64,000 nt of DNA from positions 496,001 through 560,000 of the forward strand of contig JAHLKT010000001.1 in the NCBI GenBank assembly GCA_020444545.1, given 5' to 3'. The DNA is from Desulfarculaceae bacterium. Lineage in GTDB: Bacteria; Desulfobacterota; Desulfarculia; Desulfarculales; Desulfarculaceae. Shown here piece by piece: positions 16,100 through 24,699 of the stretch; the first letter of the stretch is position 1, and every line of letters starts with the position of its first letter. The notes beneath the pieces are model-generated. The model was not told the origin of the DNA and searched no databases. It saw only the letters and a list, made by a program, of their open reading frames with translations. Both the position numbers and the translations under genes were made by a program.

Positions 16100-16939
16100 C
16101 TAGAGCTTCTTCAGCACCTTCTTGGCCACCTTGGCCTGGGAGGACTTAGGATAGTCCTTGACCAGCTTGCCCAGCACTATCTTGGCGGTACGCTTGTCGC
16201 CCAGGGCGCGGAAGGCCAGGCCTTGCTTCAGCAGGGCGGCGGGCACCTTGGAGCTCTTGGGATAGTGCTTGATCATGTGGTTGTAGGCCAGGATGGCCTC
16301 TTCGAACTTCTTCTGGGCATAGAAGGTCTGGCCCACCCAGTACTGGGCGTTGTCGGCCAGGCTGCTCTTGGGATACTTCTTGACGAACTCCTCGAACCGG
16401 TCGCGGGAAGCGGCGTAGGACTTCTGCTTGTAGAGCCTCAGGCCCAGGTTGTAGATGTCCTTGGGCTGGGGCTCGGCCGGGGGGCCCTTGGGCGCGGCCG
16501 CGGCCGCCTTGCCCGGAGCGGCCGCCGCCGCGGCGGCGGCGCCGGACATGCCCAGATAGGCCTCCACCTTGGCCAGGCGCTTGTCCAGCTCGGCGCTCTT
16601 GGCTGTGTCCGCCTTGGCTTGGGCCTGCTCGGCCTGGCTCTTGGCGCTCATGGCCTGGCCCAGGCTGTGCTCGCTCTCCTCCACCCGGCCCGAGAGGCGC
16701 ATCAGGTCTTGGCGCAGGCTGGCCACCTCGGACACCAGCTCGGCGCGCGGCTTGCGGGCCTGCTCCGCCTGTTTGCTCAGGGTGTCCAGCCGTTTGCTCA
16801 TATCGGCCAGGCTGCGCTGCTGCTGATACACCTGGGATTGCAGGGCCATGAACTGCTCCGGCTCCACCGTGGCGCAGCCGCCCAAAATAAGGGCCACGGC
16901 CAACAGAGACCAGAGGATTGCCGGAGTTGTCGCCTTCAT
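16100..16939 (-). CDS. cpoB: Tol-Pal system lipoprotein/periplasmic protein CpoB (YbgF)
   Basis: The 279-residue protein starts with a lipoprotein-like signal (lipobox ILGGC). A coiled-coil region (residues about 30-130) and an Ala/Pro linker follow. The C-terminal part has three TPR-type repeats with the spaced PKSS motif (KKYPKSSLADNAQYW, KHYPKSSKVPAAL, KDYPKSSQA). CpoB coordinates peptidoglycan synthesis with Tol-driven outer-membrane constriction. It is the last gene of the tol operon. Most CpoB proteins are soluble, so the lipobox Cys is a variation. Confidence 0.9.
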   Translation of the reverse strand: MKATTPAILWSLLAVALILGGCATVEPEQFMALQSQVYQQQRSLADMSKRLDTLSKQAEQARKPRAELVSEVASLRQDLMRLSGRVEESEHSLGQAMSAKSQAEQAQAKADTAKSAELDKRLAKVEAYLGMSGAAAAAAAAPGKAAAAAPKGPPAEPQPKDIYNLGLRLYKQKSYAASRDRFEEFVKKYPKSSLADNAQYWVGQTFYAQKKFEEAILAYNHMIKHYPKSSKVPAALLKQGLAFRALGDKRTAKIVLGKLVKDYPKSSQAKVAKKVLKKL

Positions 16940-16985
16940 ACACGCCTCCCGCGCGAACGGCCCTGGCGGCGGGCCGTCCGGACGA

Positions 16986-17546
16986 TTACTTGATAACGAA
17001 GTGGGCCCGGCGGTTGGCCGCGAAGGCCTCCTCGGTCTGTCCCATCACCAGGGGCCGCTCCTCGCCGTAGCTCACGGTCTCGATGCGCGAGGGGTTGATA
17101 CCCATGGCGGAGAGGTAGGCCTCGGCCGCCTTGGCGCGCTTCTCGCCCAGAGCCATGTTGTAGGAGTTGGAGCCGCGCTCGTCGGTGTGGCCTTCGATGA
17201 TCACCTGCACCGAGGGATGCTGCTGCATGTAGGCGGCCTTCTCGTTGAGGATCTGCTTGGCCTCGGGGGTCAGGTCGTAACGGTCATACTCGAAATGGAT
17301 GTCCGTGTTGACGAAGATGTCCTTGAGCTTGGCCTCGCCCTCGCGGGCCTGCTGCTCCTTGAGCTGGCTTTCCTTGAGGCGCTGTTCCCGAAGGCGGCGC
17401 TCCTGCTCGGCCGCCAGGCGGGCCTTGTCCTGTTCGCTCATGGCCCCGCTGACTCCCGGCACCGGCTCCTTGGCGCAGCCCAGGGGCAAGACGGCCATGC
17501 CCGCCATGAGAGACGCGGCCATGATCCAGATTAGATACTTTTTCAC
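16986..17546 (-). CDS. pal: Peptidoglycan-associated lipoprotein Pal
   Basis: The outer-membrane lipoprotein that anchors the envelope to peptidoglycan in the Tol-Pal complex. The signal peptide ends in lipobox LPLGC and is followed by a charged coiled linker. The OmpA-like C-terminal domain contains HFEYDRYDLTPEAKQIL, VIIEGHTDERGSNSYNMALG and RRAHFVIK. I place the start at GTG 17546 (AGGAGG 4-10 bases upstream, 186 residues). An ATG at 17582 overlapping the tolB stop is in frame but adds 12 residues before the signal peptide. Confidence 0.93.
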   Translation of the reverse strand: MKKYLIWIMAASLMAGMAVLPLGCAKEPVPGVSGAMSEQDKARLAAEQERRLREQRLKESQLKEQQAREGEAKLKDIFVNTDIHFEYDRYDLTPEAKQILNEKAAYMQQHPSVQVIIEGHTDERGSNSYNMALGEKRAKAAEAYLSAMGINPSRIETVSYGEERPLVMGQTEEAFAANRRAHFVIK

Positions 17547-17578
17547 GCGAAGCCTCCTGCCGATTGTTGTTTGAGTTC

Positions 17579-18883
17579 TCATTTAACCATTATGCCCCGG
17601 GGAGACCAAGCCGGGTCGGTCTGATCGCCGGGCAGATTGGTCAGCCGGGTGATGAACTCGCCGCCGGCGGTCATCAGGTATATCTGGTGGCGGCCGGTGC
17701 CCCGGCTGGTGTAGGCGATGAGCCGCCCGTCCGGGCTCCAGGTGGGGTCTTCGCCCCCGCCCCAGCCGGAGGTCAATACGCGCATGTCGCTGCCGTCGGG
17801 GCGGATGGTGGCCACCTGGAAGGCACCCTTCACCTGGGCCTGGTAGGCGATGCGGTCGCCCCGGGGCGACCAGGCCGGGCTGGCCGCGTACTTGTGGCCA
17901 AAGGTGATGCGCCGGTTGGTGCCGGTGTCCAGGTCCAACACGTAGATCTGGGGGTTGCCGCCCCGGTCGCTCACATAGGCCATGCGCCGCCCGTCCGGGC
18001 TGAACGACGGGGCCACCTCGATGCCCCAGCCGTCGGTGAGGCGCTTGATCTCCCGGCCGCTCAGGTCGGCCAGGAAGATGTTGGTCTTGCCGGTGTAGGA
18101 CAAGGCGGCCGCGAACTGGCCCTGGTGCTTGGGCCTAAAGGCCGGGGTGAGGTTAACGCCGGGCTTGTTCAAGACCACCTTGCCGCTGCCCCCGGCCAGG
18201 GCGTGCACCACGATGGCCGGGCGGCGCTTCACGTAGGAGGAATAAGCCACCAAGGCGCCGTCTGGGCTCCAGGCGGGGTACAGGCTGATGTCGCCCTTGT
18301 GCGAAAGCTTCCTCACTCCGGAGCCGTCGAAGCGCATCAAATAGATTTCCTTGATCCGCTCGCGCTTGCCCACGAAGGCGATCATGGTGCTGTAGATGCT
18401 GCGCTCGCCGGTGATGGCCAGCATCACGTCGTCGGCGAAGCGGGCCAGCATGGCCCCCAGGTCCTTGGTGTGCCCGTCGTAGCGGCGGCCCACCAGGAGC
18501 TTGGTCTCCGCGAGGTCGTAGAGCCTCAGCTCCAGGGTGAAGATGCCGCCCTCCAGCTTGTACCCGCCGGTGATGAGTAGCTCGGCCCCGATGCGCGACC
18601 AGCGGCGGTAGTCCACCCCTTCCAGCTTGGGCGCGCCCAAGAAGCTCTTGGGGTCCAGGAAGTCGAACAGGCCGGTGTAGCCCAGGTAGCGCTTGAGCAG
18701 GTCCGTGCCCTGGGCCCCTATGGGGTCCGAGGCCGCGCCGGGCAGGGGCTGGAACTGGGTCAGGGCCAGGGGCAGCTTTTTGGAAAAGGGCTGGGTGATG
18801 TCGATGTAGACCCTGGCGTTGGCCGGAGCGGCCAGGGCCAGGACCGTGAGCAGGATGATCAGCAGGGCTACTAGGCGGCGCAT
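17579..18883 (-). CDS. tolB: Tol-Pal translocation protein TolB
   Basis: A 434-residue periplasmic protein with a signal peptide (MRRLVALLIILLTVLALAAPANA). The N-terminal TolB domain is followed by a six-bladed propeller with repeated WSPDG-type motifs (AWSPDGALVAYSS, SFSPDGRRMAYVSDRGG, AWSPRGDRIAYQ, TWSPDGRLIAYTS). It links Pal to TolA in the envelope-spanning machine. It lies 17 bases downstream of tolA. Confidence 0.95.
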   Translation of the reverse strand: MRRLVALLIILLTVLALAAPANARVYIDITQPFSKKLPLALTQFQPLPGAASDPIGAQGTDLLKRYLGYTGLFDFLDPKSFLGAPKLEGVDYRRWSRIGAELLITGGYKLEGGIFTLELRLYDLAETKLLVGRRYDGHTKDLGAMLARFADDVMLAITGERSIYSTMIAFVGKRERIKEIYLMRFDGSGVRKLSHKGDISLYPAWSPDGALVAYSSYVKRRPAIVVHALAGGSGKVVLNKPGVNLTPAFRPKHQGQFAAALSYTGKTNIFLADLSGREIKRLTDGWGIEVAPSFSPDGRRMAYVSDRGGNPQIYVLDLDTGTNRRITFGHKYAASPAWSPRGDRIAYQAQVKGAFQVATIRPDGSDMRVLTSGWGGGEDPTWSPDGRLIAYTSRGTGRHQIYLMTAGGEFITRLTNLPGDQTDPAWSPRGIMVK

Positions 18884-18900
18884 TCTCTCTCCGCGGCTGG

Positions 18901-19734
18901 TCAGCCGTTAAAGTCTTCTGGCATGAATCTCAGGCCCACCTCGTGCTCCCGGCCCCGCACCACGCTGGGCAGGGGCGGAAAGGGCGCGGCCCGCTCCACC
19001 GCCCGGACGGCGCTGGCGTCCAGGCGGCTGTTGCCCGATTTCTTCTCCAGCCACACCTTGGCCAGGGTGCCGTCGCGGCGGATGCGGGCCACCACCACCG
19101 CCTCCAGGCCGCCGGGCTTGGAGACCAAGGCCTCGGGCAACACCCAATGGCGGCGCACCCGCTCCCATATCTCAGTGTAATAGACCTGAAAGCGCAAGCT
19201 GGTGGTATCGGCCGTGGCCGCCCCGGCGGCAAAGGCCCCGGAGGCCGCCTGGCGGCTGGCCACCTTGCTCTCCAGCTTGCTCATGGCGCTGGCCAGGCTC
19301 TTCTCGGCCCTTTGCTCGGCCTTCACCCGGCGTTCCATGCGCTTGAGGCGGCTGGCCAGCAGCTTGCTGGGGTCGGGCTGCTTTTTCACCGGCTTGGGCT
19401 TCAGGCGCTTGGGCCGGTCCTTTTTTAGGGCAACCGCTTCTTTTTTAGGCTGGGGCTTGGGGGCCGGCTTGGACGCGGCCTTCACCGGCGCGGGCTTGGG
19501 CGCGGCCTTTTTGGGCGGCGCGGGTGGAGCCGGGGCCGGACGGGCCAGCACCGAGGGGCTGACCAGGGCCACGTTGTACACCGGCGCGAAGCTCTTGGGC
19601 TTGGTGAGCCGCCAGCCGGGCCAAAAGGCCAGCACGCCCACCAGCAGCAGGTGCAGGCCCAGGCTCACCCCGATGGCCCATCCCACCTGCTCGCCGCCGA
19701 GGCCGCCCAGGCGTCTGAGGGCCATGGAACTCAC
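18901..19734 (-). CDS. tolA: TolA-like energy transducer (TonB C-terminal type)
   Basis: The 277-residue protein has one N-terminal membrane helix (IGVSLGLHLLLVGVLAFWPG, with the SxxxH pattern used to contact TolQR). A long Lys/Pro/Ala-rich periplasmic spacer (residues about 65-130) follows. The C-terminal domain is TonB-like: YYTEIWERVRRHWVLP, VVVARIRRDGTL, NSRLDASAVRAVERAAPFPPLP. Position between tolR and tolB supports TolA rather than TonB. The GTG start overlaps the tolR stop as GTGA. Confidence 0.92.
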   Translation of the reverse strand: MSSMALRRLGGLGGEQVGWAIGVSLGLHLLLVGVLAFWPGWRLTKPKSFAPVYNVALVSPSVLARPAPAPPAPPKKAAPKPAPVKAASKPAPKPQPKKEAVALKKDRPKRLKPKPVKKQPDPSKLLASRLKRMERRVKAEQRAEKSLASAMSKLESKVASRQAASGAFAAGAATADTTSLRFQVYYTEIWERVRRHWVLPEALVSKPGGLEAVVVARIRRDGTLAKVWLEKKSGNSRLDASAVRAVERAAPFPPLPSVVRGREHEVGLRFMPEDFNG

Positions 19735-20168
19735 GAGCTTTTCTTCTTCTTTTGGGGAGGAGCCACGCGCTCGGGTTCGGTGACCATGCCCAGGTTGTCC
19801 ACCCCGGCCTTCTTGGCTTCGGTCAAGACCTGCACCACGATGCCGTAGGCCACGTCCTTGTCGGCCCGGAGATATACCCGGGTGCCCGGTTTGCGGGCCC
19901 GGATGTTGGTCAGCTTGGCGGCCAGGCCGTCGATGCCCACCTCGAACTCGTCCAGGAACACCTTGCCCTGGCGGGTCACGGTGAGCACCAACAGCTCGTC
20001 ACTGGTCTTGAGCGCCCCGGAGTCGGTGGCCGGCAGCTTCACGTCCAGGCCCTGCACCATCATGGGCGCGGCCACCATGAAGATGATCAGGAGCACCAGG
20101 ACCACGTCCACCAGCGGGACCACGTTGATCTCGCCCATGAAACGGCCCTTGTTGCCCACGCCGGCCAT
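19731..20168 (-). CDS. tolR: Tol system inner-membrane protein TolR
   Basis: A 145-residue ExbD/TolR protein. It has a short cytoplasmic N-terminus (INVVPLVDVVLVLLIIFMVAAP), whose membrane helix carries the conserved Asp needed for proton use. A periplasmic domain with YLRADKDVAYGIVVQVL follows. The C-terminus is unusually basic (KKKKSS). It starts 4 bases after the tolQ stop and overlaps tolA. Confidence 0.94.
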   Translation of the reverse strand: MAGVGNKGRFMGEINVVPLVDVVLVLLIIFMVAAPMMVQGLDVKLPATDSGALKTSDELLVLTVTRQGKVFLDEFEVGIDGLAAKLTNIRARKPGTRVYLRADKDVAYGIVVQVLTEAKKAGVDNLGMVTEPERVAPPQKKKKSS

Positions 20169-20172
20169 GGCT

Positions 20173-20973
20173 CTAGCCCTCTCCCCCTTCCAGTTCCGAA
20201 GGCCGCACCGCCTCCACCGCCGGGCCCCGGCGGCGCATCAAATCGCGCTCCACCAGGTTGAGGAAGTCCTGGGAGAAGGAGTCCATCTCCGCCTCCAAGA
20301 CCACCAGCTTGCGGTTGAAGTGGTTGTAGAACACCACCGCCGGGATGGCCGCGAAAAGGCCGGTGGCCGTGGCCACCAGGGCCTCGGCGATGCCCGGGGC
20401 CACGGTGGCCAGGTTGGCCGCGCCGGTGGCCCCGATGGAGCGGAAGGCGTCCATGATGCCCCACACCGTGCCGAACAGGCCGATGAAGGGTGCGGTGTTG
20501 GCCGTGGTGGCCAGGAAGGTGACCGCGCGCCCCAGGCGGGTGCTTTCGGCCGCCTGGGCCCGGTCCAGGGCCCGCTTGAGGTTGGGCATCACCCCGGCGG
20601 GCAGGCCGGGCTCGCCCTGCCTGAGGCGCATGACCTTGCCCAGCTCGGCGTAGCCCACGGTGAACACGTTGGCCAGGGGGCTGGCATTCAGGTGGCGAAT
20701 CTGGCCCTCGGCGGCCGAAAGGCTGCCCGCGTTCCAGAACAGGTTGTCGAACTGCTCGTTCTGATTGCGCGCGTCGCGCAGGCTTTTCAGCTTCGCCAGG
20801 ATAAGCCCCCAGCTAACTACCGAAAATATAATCAGAATGAGCAGGACGCCCTGCACCACCAGGCCCGCGGACCAGACCATGTCCCAGACGTCGGTGCCCC
20901 GCCCCACCCCATTTGCCGCCCAGGCCAGGGTGGGGCTGAAAACGGCCAAAAATACCAAGATATAGTTAGTCAT
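20173..20973 (-). CDS. tolQ: Tol system proton-channel subunit TolQ
   Basis: A 266-residue MotA/TolQ/ExbB protein with three hydrophobic segments: MVWSAGLVVQGVLLILIIFSVVSWGLIL, and a later pair around ATTANTAPFIGLFGTVWGIMDAF and AEALVATATGLFAAIPAVVFYN. The GLFGTVWGIM and TATGLFAAIPA motifs are family signatures. N-terminal to the first helix is an extra signal-like hydrophobic stretch (NYILVFLAVFSPTLAWA). It is the first gene of tolQRAB-pal-cpoB. Confidence 0.94.
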   Translation of the reverse strand: MTNYILVFLAVFSPTLAWAANGVGRGTDVWDMVWSAGLVVQGVLLILIIFSVVSWGLILAKLKSLRDARNQNEQFDNLFWNAGSLSAAEGQIRHLNASPLANVFTVGYAELGKVMRLRQGEPGLPAGVMPNLKRALDRAQAAESTRLGRAVTFLATTANTAPFIGLFGTVWGIMDAFRSIGATGAANLATVAPGIAEALVATATGLFAAIPAVVFYNHFNRKLVVLEAEMDSFSQDFLNLVERDLMRRRGPAVEAVRPSELEGGEG

Positions 20974-20987
20974 TAGACACCTAACCC

Positions 20988-20993
20988 ATTATA
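20988..20993 (-). promoter_or_regulatory. -10 box upstream of tolQ
   Basis: A perfect TATAAT reads toward tolQ 15 bases before its ATG. No convincing -35 box is seen at 16-18 bp spacing. A downstream ribosome site is weak (TTAGGTG). Confidence 0.5.
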
Positions 20994-21153
20994 TTGCGGT
21001 CATCTTAGCTTTGGCGGCGGGTAAAGTCAAGGAAGGGGCCATGGCCTTCGTGTGAATATTGGCCAGGCTGGTCGCGACACGGTACATTAGGATTAAGATA
21101 TACATGCAAGGCAGTTAGTGCGCCACCCCGAGGGCGGGGGAGAGAGGTCGATC

Positions 21154-21810
21154 GTGAGTGATAACAAGGCCAAAGGCCTGTTTTTGGACCTGGACGGCAC
21201 CCTGGCCGACTCCATGCAGGTGATGACTTCGGCCACCGACCGCTTCCTCAAGGAGCTGGGGGTGGGGCGCATGGGCGGCGGGCCCCATCAGTGGGCCGGG
21301 CGCAGCCCCTACGACATCATGTCCGCCCTCAAGGAGCACCACGGTCTGAATCACAGCGTGGATGAATTGGTGGAGCTCTACTACGGATACGTGGACCAAA
21401 CCTACACCCGGGAGGCGGTGGTCATGCCCGGGGGGCGCGAGCTGTTGGAAGAGGCGGCCAAGCGCGGGGTTTTCACCGCCGTGGTCACCTCCACCCTGCG
21501 CTCGGTGGCCGAGGGTTTTTTGATTCACCAGGGCCTGGACGGCCTGATCAAGGCGGTGGTCTCGGTGGAGGACATCACCTCGGGCAAGCCCGACCCGGAG
21601 CCCTATCTCAAGGCCCTGACCCTCAGCGGCCTGCCCGCCGCCGAGGCCCTGGCCGTGGAGGACGCGCCCATGGGGGCCCTGGCCTCCACCCGGGCGGGCA
21701 TGGCCACCTGGGTCATGGCCCCCCGGGGCCGGGGCGATTTCCCGGAGATTCCGGGGGTGGCCGGCTTCGTCACCAGCCTGGACCAGTTGATCCCCCATCT
21801 CATTCCTTGA
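21154..21810 (+). CDS. HAD-superfamily hydrolase (phosphoglycolate-phosphatase-like)
   Basis: A 218-residue HAD protein with motif I FLDLDGTLADS, motif II TAVVTSTLRS, the conserved Lys in ITSGKPDPEPYLKAL and motif III VEDAPMGALASTRAGM. It resembles beta-phosphoglucomutase and phosphoglycolate phosphatases with a helical cap. The substrate is not determinable. GTG 21154 follows GGGGGAGAGAGG; an earlier in-frame GTG at 21118 lacks such a site. Confidence 0.9.
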   Translation: MSDNKAKGLFLDLDGTLADSMQVMTSATDRFLKELGVGRMGGGPHQWAGRSPYDIMSALKEHHGLNHSVDELVELYYGYVDQTYTREAVVMPGGRELLEEAAKRGVFTAVVTSTLRSVAEGFLIHQGLDGLIKAVVSVEDITSGKPDPEPYLKALTLSGLPAAEALAVEDAPMGALASTRAGMATWVMAPRGRGDFPEIPGVAGFVTSLDQLIPHLIP

Positions 21811-21835
21811 CATGCCCAGGGTCATAGTCTATGTT
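21807..21835 (+). promoter_or_regulatory. Strong sigma-70-like promoter for a small RNA
   Basis: TTGACA (21807-21812) and TATGTT (21830-21835) are separated by exactly 17 bp. The -35 box overlaps the stop codon of the HAD gene. No open reading frame of note follows on this strand before a terminator about 180 bases downstream. Confidence 0.6.
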
Positions 21836-21840
21836 GGTGC

Positions 21841-22018
21841 CGCTAAGTTAGACTCATTCTTAAGCGCCACTGGATACCACCAACCAGTGAATGCTTAAAC
21901 CTGACAGGCGGCCGCCAGCGCCTTTGCCTGCCCCCATGAGATAGGGTCGCCACGATCCGCGGCCCGGTGGGGGGAAAATTACGGCGGCGAGGGTCAAATG
22001 CCCTCGCCGCCCTCTTTT
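21841..22018 (+). ncRNA. Candidate structured small RNA of unknown class
   Basis: The segment runs from just past a promoter-like pair to a strong terminator (GGCGGCGAGGG/CCCTCGCCGCC, 21983-22011, then CTCTTTT). Inside, TTAAGC (21860-21865) pairs with GCTTAA (21893-21898), and CACTGG (21868-21873) pairs with CCAGTG (21884-21889), giving one extended hairpin. No coding frame with a ribosome site is seen. The size of about 175 nt would fit 6S-like or regulatory RNAs, but I cannot match it to a known family. The terminator also faces the convergent lytic transglycosylase gene. Confidence 0.5.
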
Positions 22019-22032
22019 GGGCCCCTTTGCCC

Positions 22033-23112
22033 TTATTTCTCCGGAATCTTCAGACGCTGCCCCGGCTGGATGGTGGAGTCATCCAGGTCGTTGGCCTGCC
22101 TCAGCTGGCCCAGGCTCACCCCGTGGCGCCGGGCGATGCTCGACAGGTTGTCCCCCCGCTTGACCACGTAGTGGTCCGCCGTTTCCGAAGGCGCCGGCCC
22201 GGCCTTGGCCAGGCGGGTGGTCAGCCCGGCGGCCTGGCCCGGCGGCACCTGCACCGTCACCTTGCCCCGGGGCAGATAACGCCGCTTGAGCTCGGGGTTG
22301 AGCTCCCGCAGTTGGCGAAAGCTGGTGTGGGCCGCCTTGGCCAGGGACATCAGGTACAGAGGACGCTTGAGGTTGAGGGTCACGCTCTCGCTGGGCACCG
22401 GCCGGTACAGGGCGCTCCGGGGCAGGGCGTAGCCATAGGTCTCCGGCGAGGAGATCACCAGCTTGGCCGCCAGGATGCGGTACACGTAGCGCTGGGTCTC
22501 CATGGGCAGGGCCAGGTCGAAGTAGTCCTTGGTGCCCTGCGCCTTGATCTCCTTGGCCACCCGGCGCTCGCCGCAGTTGTAGGCGGCCATGGCCAGGGGC
22601 CAGGAGTTGAACTCGGCGTAGAGGTCCTTGAAGTACTTCACCGCCGCGCCGGTGGCCAGGGCCAGGTTGCGCCGGTCGTCGAAGTAGCGGTTGATGCGCA
22701 GGCCGTAGCGCCGCCCGGTGGCCGGGATGAACTGCCAGAAGCCCACCGCCCCGGCGGGCGAGCGGATGTAGTGGATCAGGGCGCTCTCGGCCACGGCCAC
22801 GTACTTGAGGTCGTCGGGCAGCCCGGCCGCCTTCAGGCGCTTTTCGATGTAGGGAAAATAGCGCGCCGCCCGTTTGAGCCACATGATGCTCTGGGCGGGG
22901 TCGTGCACCGCGATAACCAGCTCGCGGTCCAGATAGCTCGCCACCAGGGGGCGGTTCAGGGGCACCGGCGAGCCGCAGAGGCTCAGCTTGGCGGGCAGCT
23001 CGGGAATTATGTAGTGGTAGGGGGCGGCCGGAGACTTCTGGGCGGCCGGGGCGGCCGAGGGCAGAGCCAGAAGCAGGGCCAGGACTAAGGCGCGGACTAA
23101 GAATTTGATCAA
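22033..23112 (-). CDS. Membrane-bound lytic transglycosylase (MltD-like) with LysM
   Basis: The 359-residue protein cleaves peptidoglycan glycan strands. After a signal peptide (FLVRALVLALLLALPSAAPAA) comes a GH23/SLT domain with the catalytic Glu in KYVAVAESALIHY. It also has SPAGAVGFWQFIPATGRRYGL and MAAYNCGERRVAKEI. The C-terminal LysM domain reads HYVVKRGDNLSSIARRHGVSLGQLRQAN...IQPGQRLKIP. I prefer TTG 23112 as start: GGGAGG lies 7 bases upstream and the start overlaps the thiL stop as TTGA. The signal peptide lacks a clear lipobox. Confidence 0.9.
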   Translation of the reverse strand: MIKFLVRALVLALLLALPSAAPAAQKSPAAPYHYIIPELPAKLSLCGSPVPLNRPLVASYLDRELVIAVHDPAQSIMWLKRAARYFPYIEKRLKAAGLPDDLKYVAVAESALIHYIRSPAGAVGFWQFIPATGRRYGLRINRYFDDRRNLALATGAAVKYFKDLYAEFNSWPLAMAAYNCGERRVAKEIKAQGTKDYFDLALPMETQRYVYRILAAKLVISSPETYGYALPRSALYRPVPSESVTLNLKRPLYLMSLAKAAHTSFRQLRELNPELKRRYLPRGKVTVQVPPGQAAGLTTRLAKAGPAPSETADHYVVKRGDNLSSIARRHGVSLGQLRQANDLDDSTIQPGQRLKIPEK

Positions 23113-24131
23113 GTGGCGTCCTCCCGAAAGTGGTCCCATCCCCCCATGGTGATGTCGCTTTCCTCTCCGTCGCGCAGCAAGCTCACCCCCGGTCCGGGGC
23201 CCAGGCGCCCCACCCGGCTCACCACCAGGCCGCCGGCGGCCTCGGCCACCAGCGCGCTCAACAGGCCCACCTCGCCGGGGTCGCAGGTGAACATTAGCTC
23301 GAAATCCTCGCCGCCGCTCAGCGCCCAGGCCAGGGGATCGCCGCCGATTTCCTCGGCCACGGCCAAGGCCCCGGGATGCAGGGGCAGCAGATCGGCCTCC
23401 ACCTTGGCCCCCAGGCCGCTGGCCCGAACCAAACGGGCCAGGTCGCTGGCCAGGCCGTCGCTCAAATCCATCATGGCGTGCACCCGCCCCGATTGGGCCA
23501 GGGCCCGCCCGGCGCTGAGCCGGGGCAGGGGGCGCTCAAAGGCGGCCACCGCCTTATCCGGGCCCGGCGCGGCAGGGTCGCGCCCGGATTTGAGCCAGGC
23601 CAGGCCCGCGGCGCTGCCCCCCAAACCGCCGGTGACGCACACCGCGTCGCCCGGGCGCCCGCCGGAGCGCAGCAGGGGCTCGGCCCGCCCCATGCGCCCC
23701 ACCAGGCACAGGTTGATGATCACCTGGGGCGCGCGCACCGTGTCGCCGCCGGCCAGCACCAGGCCGTGCTCCCGGCCCAGCTGGGTCATGGCCCCCACCA
23801 GTTCCTCCACGAAGCTGGGCTTTGGCCCCTTGGGCAGGCCCAGGGACAGAAAAGCCCAGGCGGGCTTGGCCCCCATGCCGGCCAGGTCGCTCAAGTTGGC
23901 GGCCATGGCCCGCCAGCCCACCGCGCCCGGGCCCATGAAGCCCAGGTCGAAGTGGGAGCCCTCCACCAAAAGGTCGGTGGTCACCACCAGCTCCTTGTGA
24001 GCCCCGCCCAAGACGGCGGCATCGTCGCCGATACCCACGGCCAGGTCGCGGCCGCCCTCGCCGGCCAGGGCGGCGATGAGGCGGATGACGCCTTCTTCGC
24101 TCAGGGTGGTGGGGGTGTCCTCGGGGGCCAT
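23109..24131 (-). CDS. thiL: Thiamine-monophosphate kinase
   Basis: A 340-residue AIR synthase-type ATP kinase that makes thiamine diphosphate from thiamine monophosphate. It has the N-terminal VGIGDDAAVL, the ATP/Mg segment VVTTDLLVEGSHFDL, the WRAMAANLSDLAGMGA signature, GGDTVRAP, and DLSDGLASDLARLV. It follows ndk by 14 bases and overlaps the transglycosylase gene. Confidence 0.94.
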   Translation of the reverse strand: MAPEDTPTTLSEEGVIRLIAALAGEGGRDLAVGIGDDAAVLGGAHKELVVTTDLLVEGSHFDLGFMGPGAVGWRAMAANLSDLAGMGAKPAWAFLSLGLPKGPKPSFVEELVGAMTQLGREHGLVLAGGDTVRAPQVIINLCLVGRMGRAEPLLRSGGRPGDAVCVTGGLGGSAAGLAWLKSGRDPAAPGPDKAVAAFERPLPRLSAGRALAQSGRVHAMMDLSDGLASDLARLVRASGLGAKVEADLLPLHPGALAVAEEIGGDPLAWALSGGEDFELMFTCDPGEVGLLSALVAEAAGGLVVSRVGRLGPGPGVSLLRDGEESDITMGGWDHFREDAT

Positions 24132-24145
24132 GGCCTCTGTTCCGC

Positions 24146-24613
24146 CTAGCGCTCGTCAGAGGCGTAGAGATACTTGATCAGGGGCTGCTCGTAGGCGAAC
24201 AGCTCGTCATCGGAGAAGAAGCGAGCCACCTCGGCCTGGGCGGTCTCCACCGAGTCGGAGGCGTGCACCAGGTTGGCCTGCATGCTCATGCCCAGGTCGC
24301 CCCGGATGGTGCCCGGCGCGGCGTTGCGGCTGTTGGTCACCCCGCAGAGGTTGCGGCACACCTGCACCGCCTCCAGGCCTTCCAGGCACAGGGCCACCAC
24401 CGGGGTGCGGCTCATGAACTCGCAGATGGTGGGGAAGAAGGGCTTGTCGGCCAGGTGGCTGTAGTGCGCCTTGAGCATGGCCTCGTCGAGCTGGATCATC
24501 TTCATGCCGGCGATCTTGAGGCCCTTGGCCTCGAAGCGGGCCAGCACCGTGCCGGCCAGGCCCCGGGCGATGGCGTCGGGTTTGATCAGGATAAGGGTCC
24601 GTTCCACGTTCAC
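24146..24613 (-). CDS. ndk: Nucleoside diphosphate kinase
   Basis: The 155-residue enzyme equilibrates nucleoside di- and triphosphates through a phosphohistidine. The active-site His is at about residue 117 in ANLVHASDS, and TLILIKPDAIARGLAG, YSHLADKPFFP and GTIRGDLG are family motifs. It is slightly longer than the usual 140 residues because of an extended C-terminus (FAYEQPLIKYLYASDER), as in some Desulfobacterota forms. It probably leads the ndk-thiL-transglycosylase unit. Confidence 0.95.
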   Translation of the reverse strand: MNVERTLILIKPDAIARGLAGTVLARFEAKGLKIAGMKMIQLDEAMLKAHYSHLADKPFFPTICEFMSRTPVVALCLEGLEAVQVCRNLCGVTNSRNAAPGTIRGDLGMSMQANLVHASDSVETAQAEVARFFSDDELFAYEQPLIKYLYASDER

Positions 24614-24699
24614 GCTTCCTTGCTGTCTTTATTATAAGCCTCGGCCCGTGCCCAACGGCGCGGGGTTTGCCCCAATTTGTCCAGAGGGGCCGGAGATTG

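Noticed and set aside
20988-21025. TTGACT far upstream of the tolQ TATAAT as its -35 box
   Set aside because: The spacing of about 31 bp is too long for a sigma-70 promoter.
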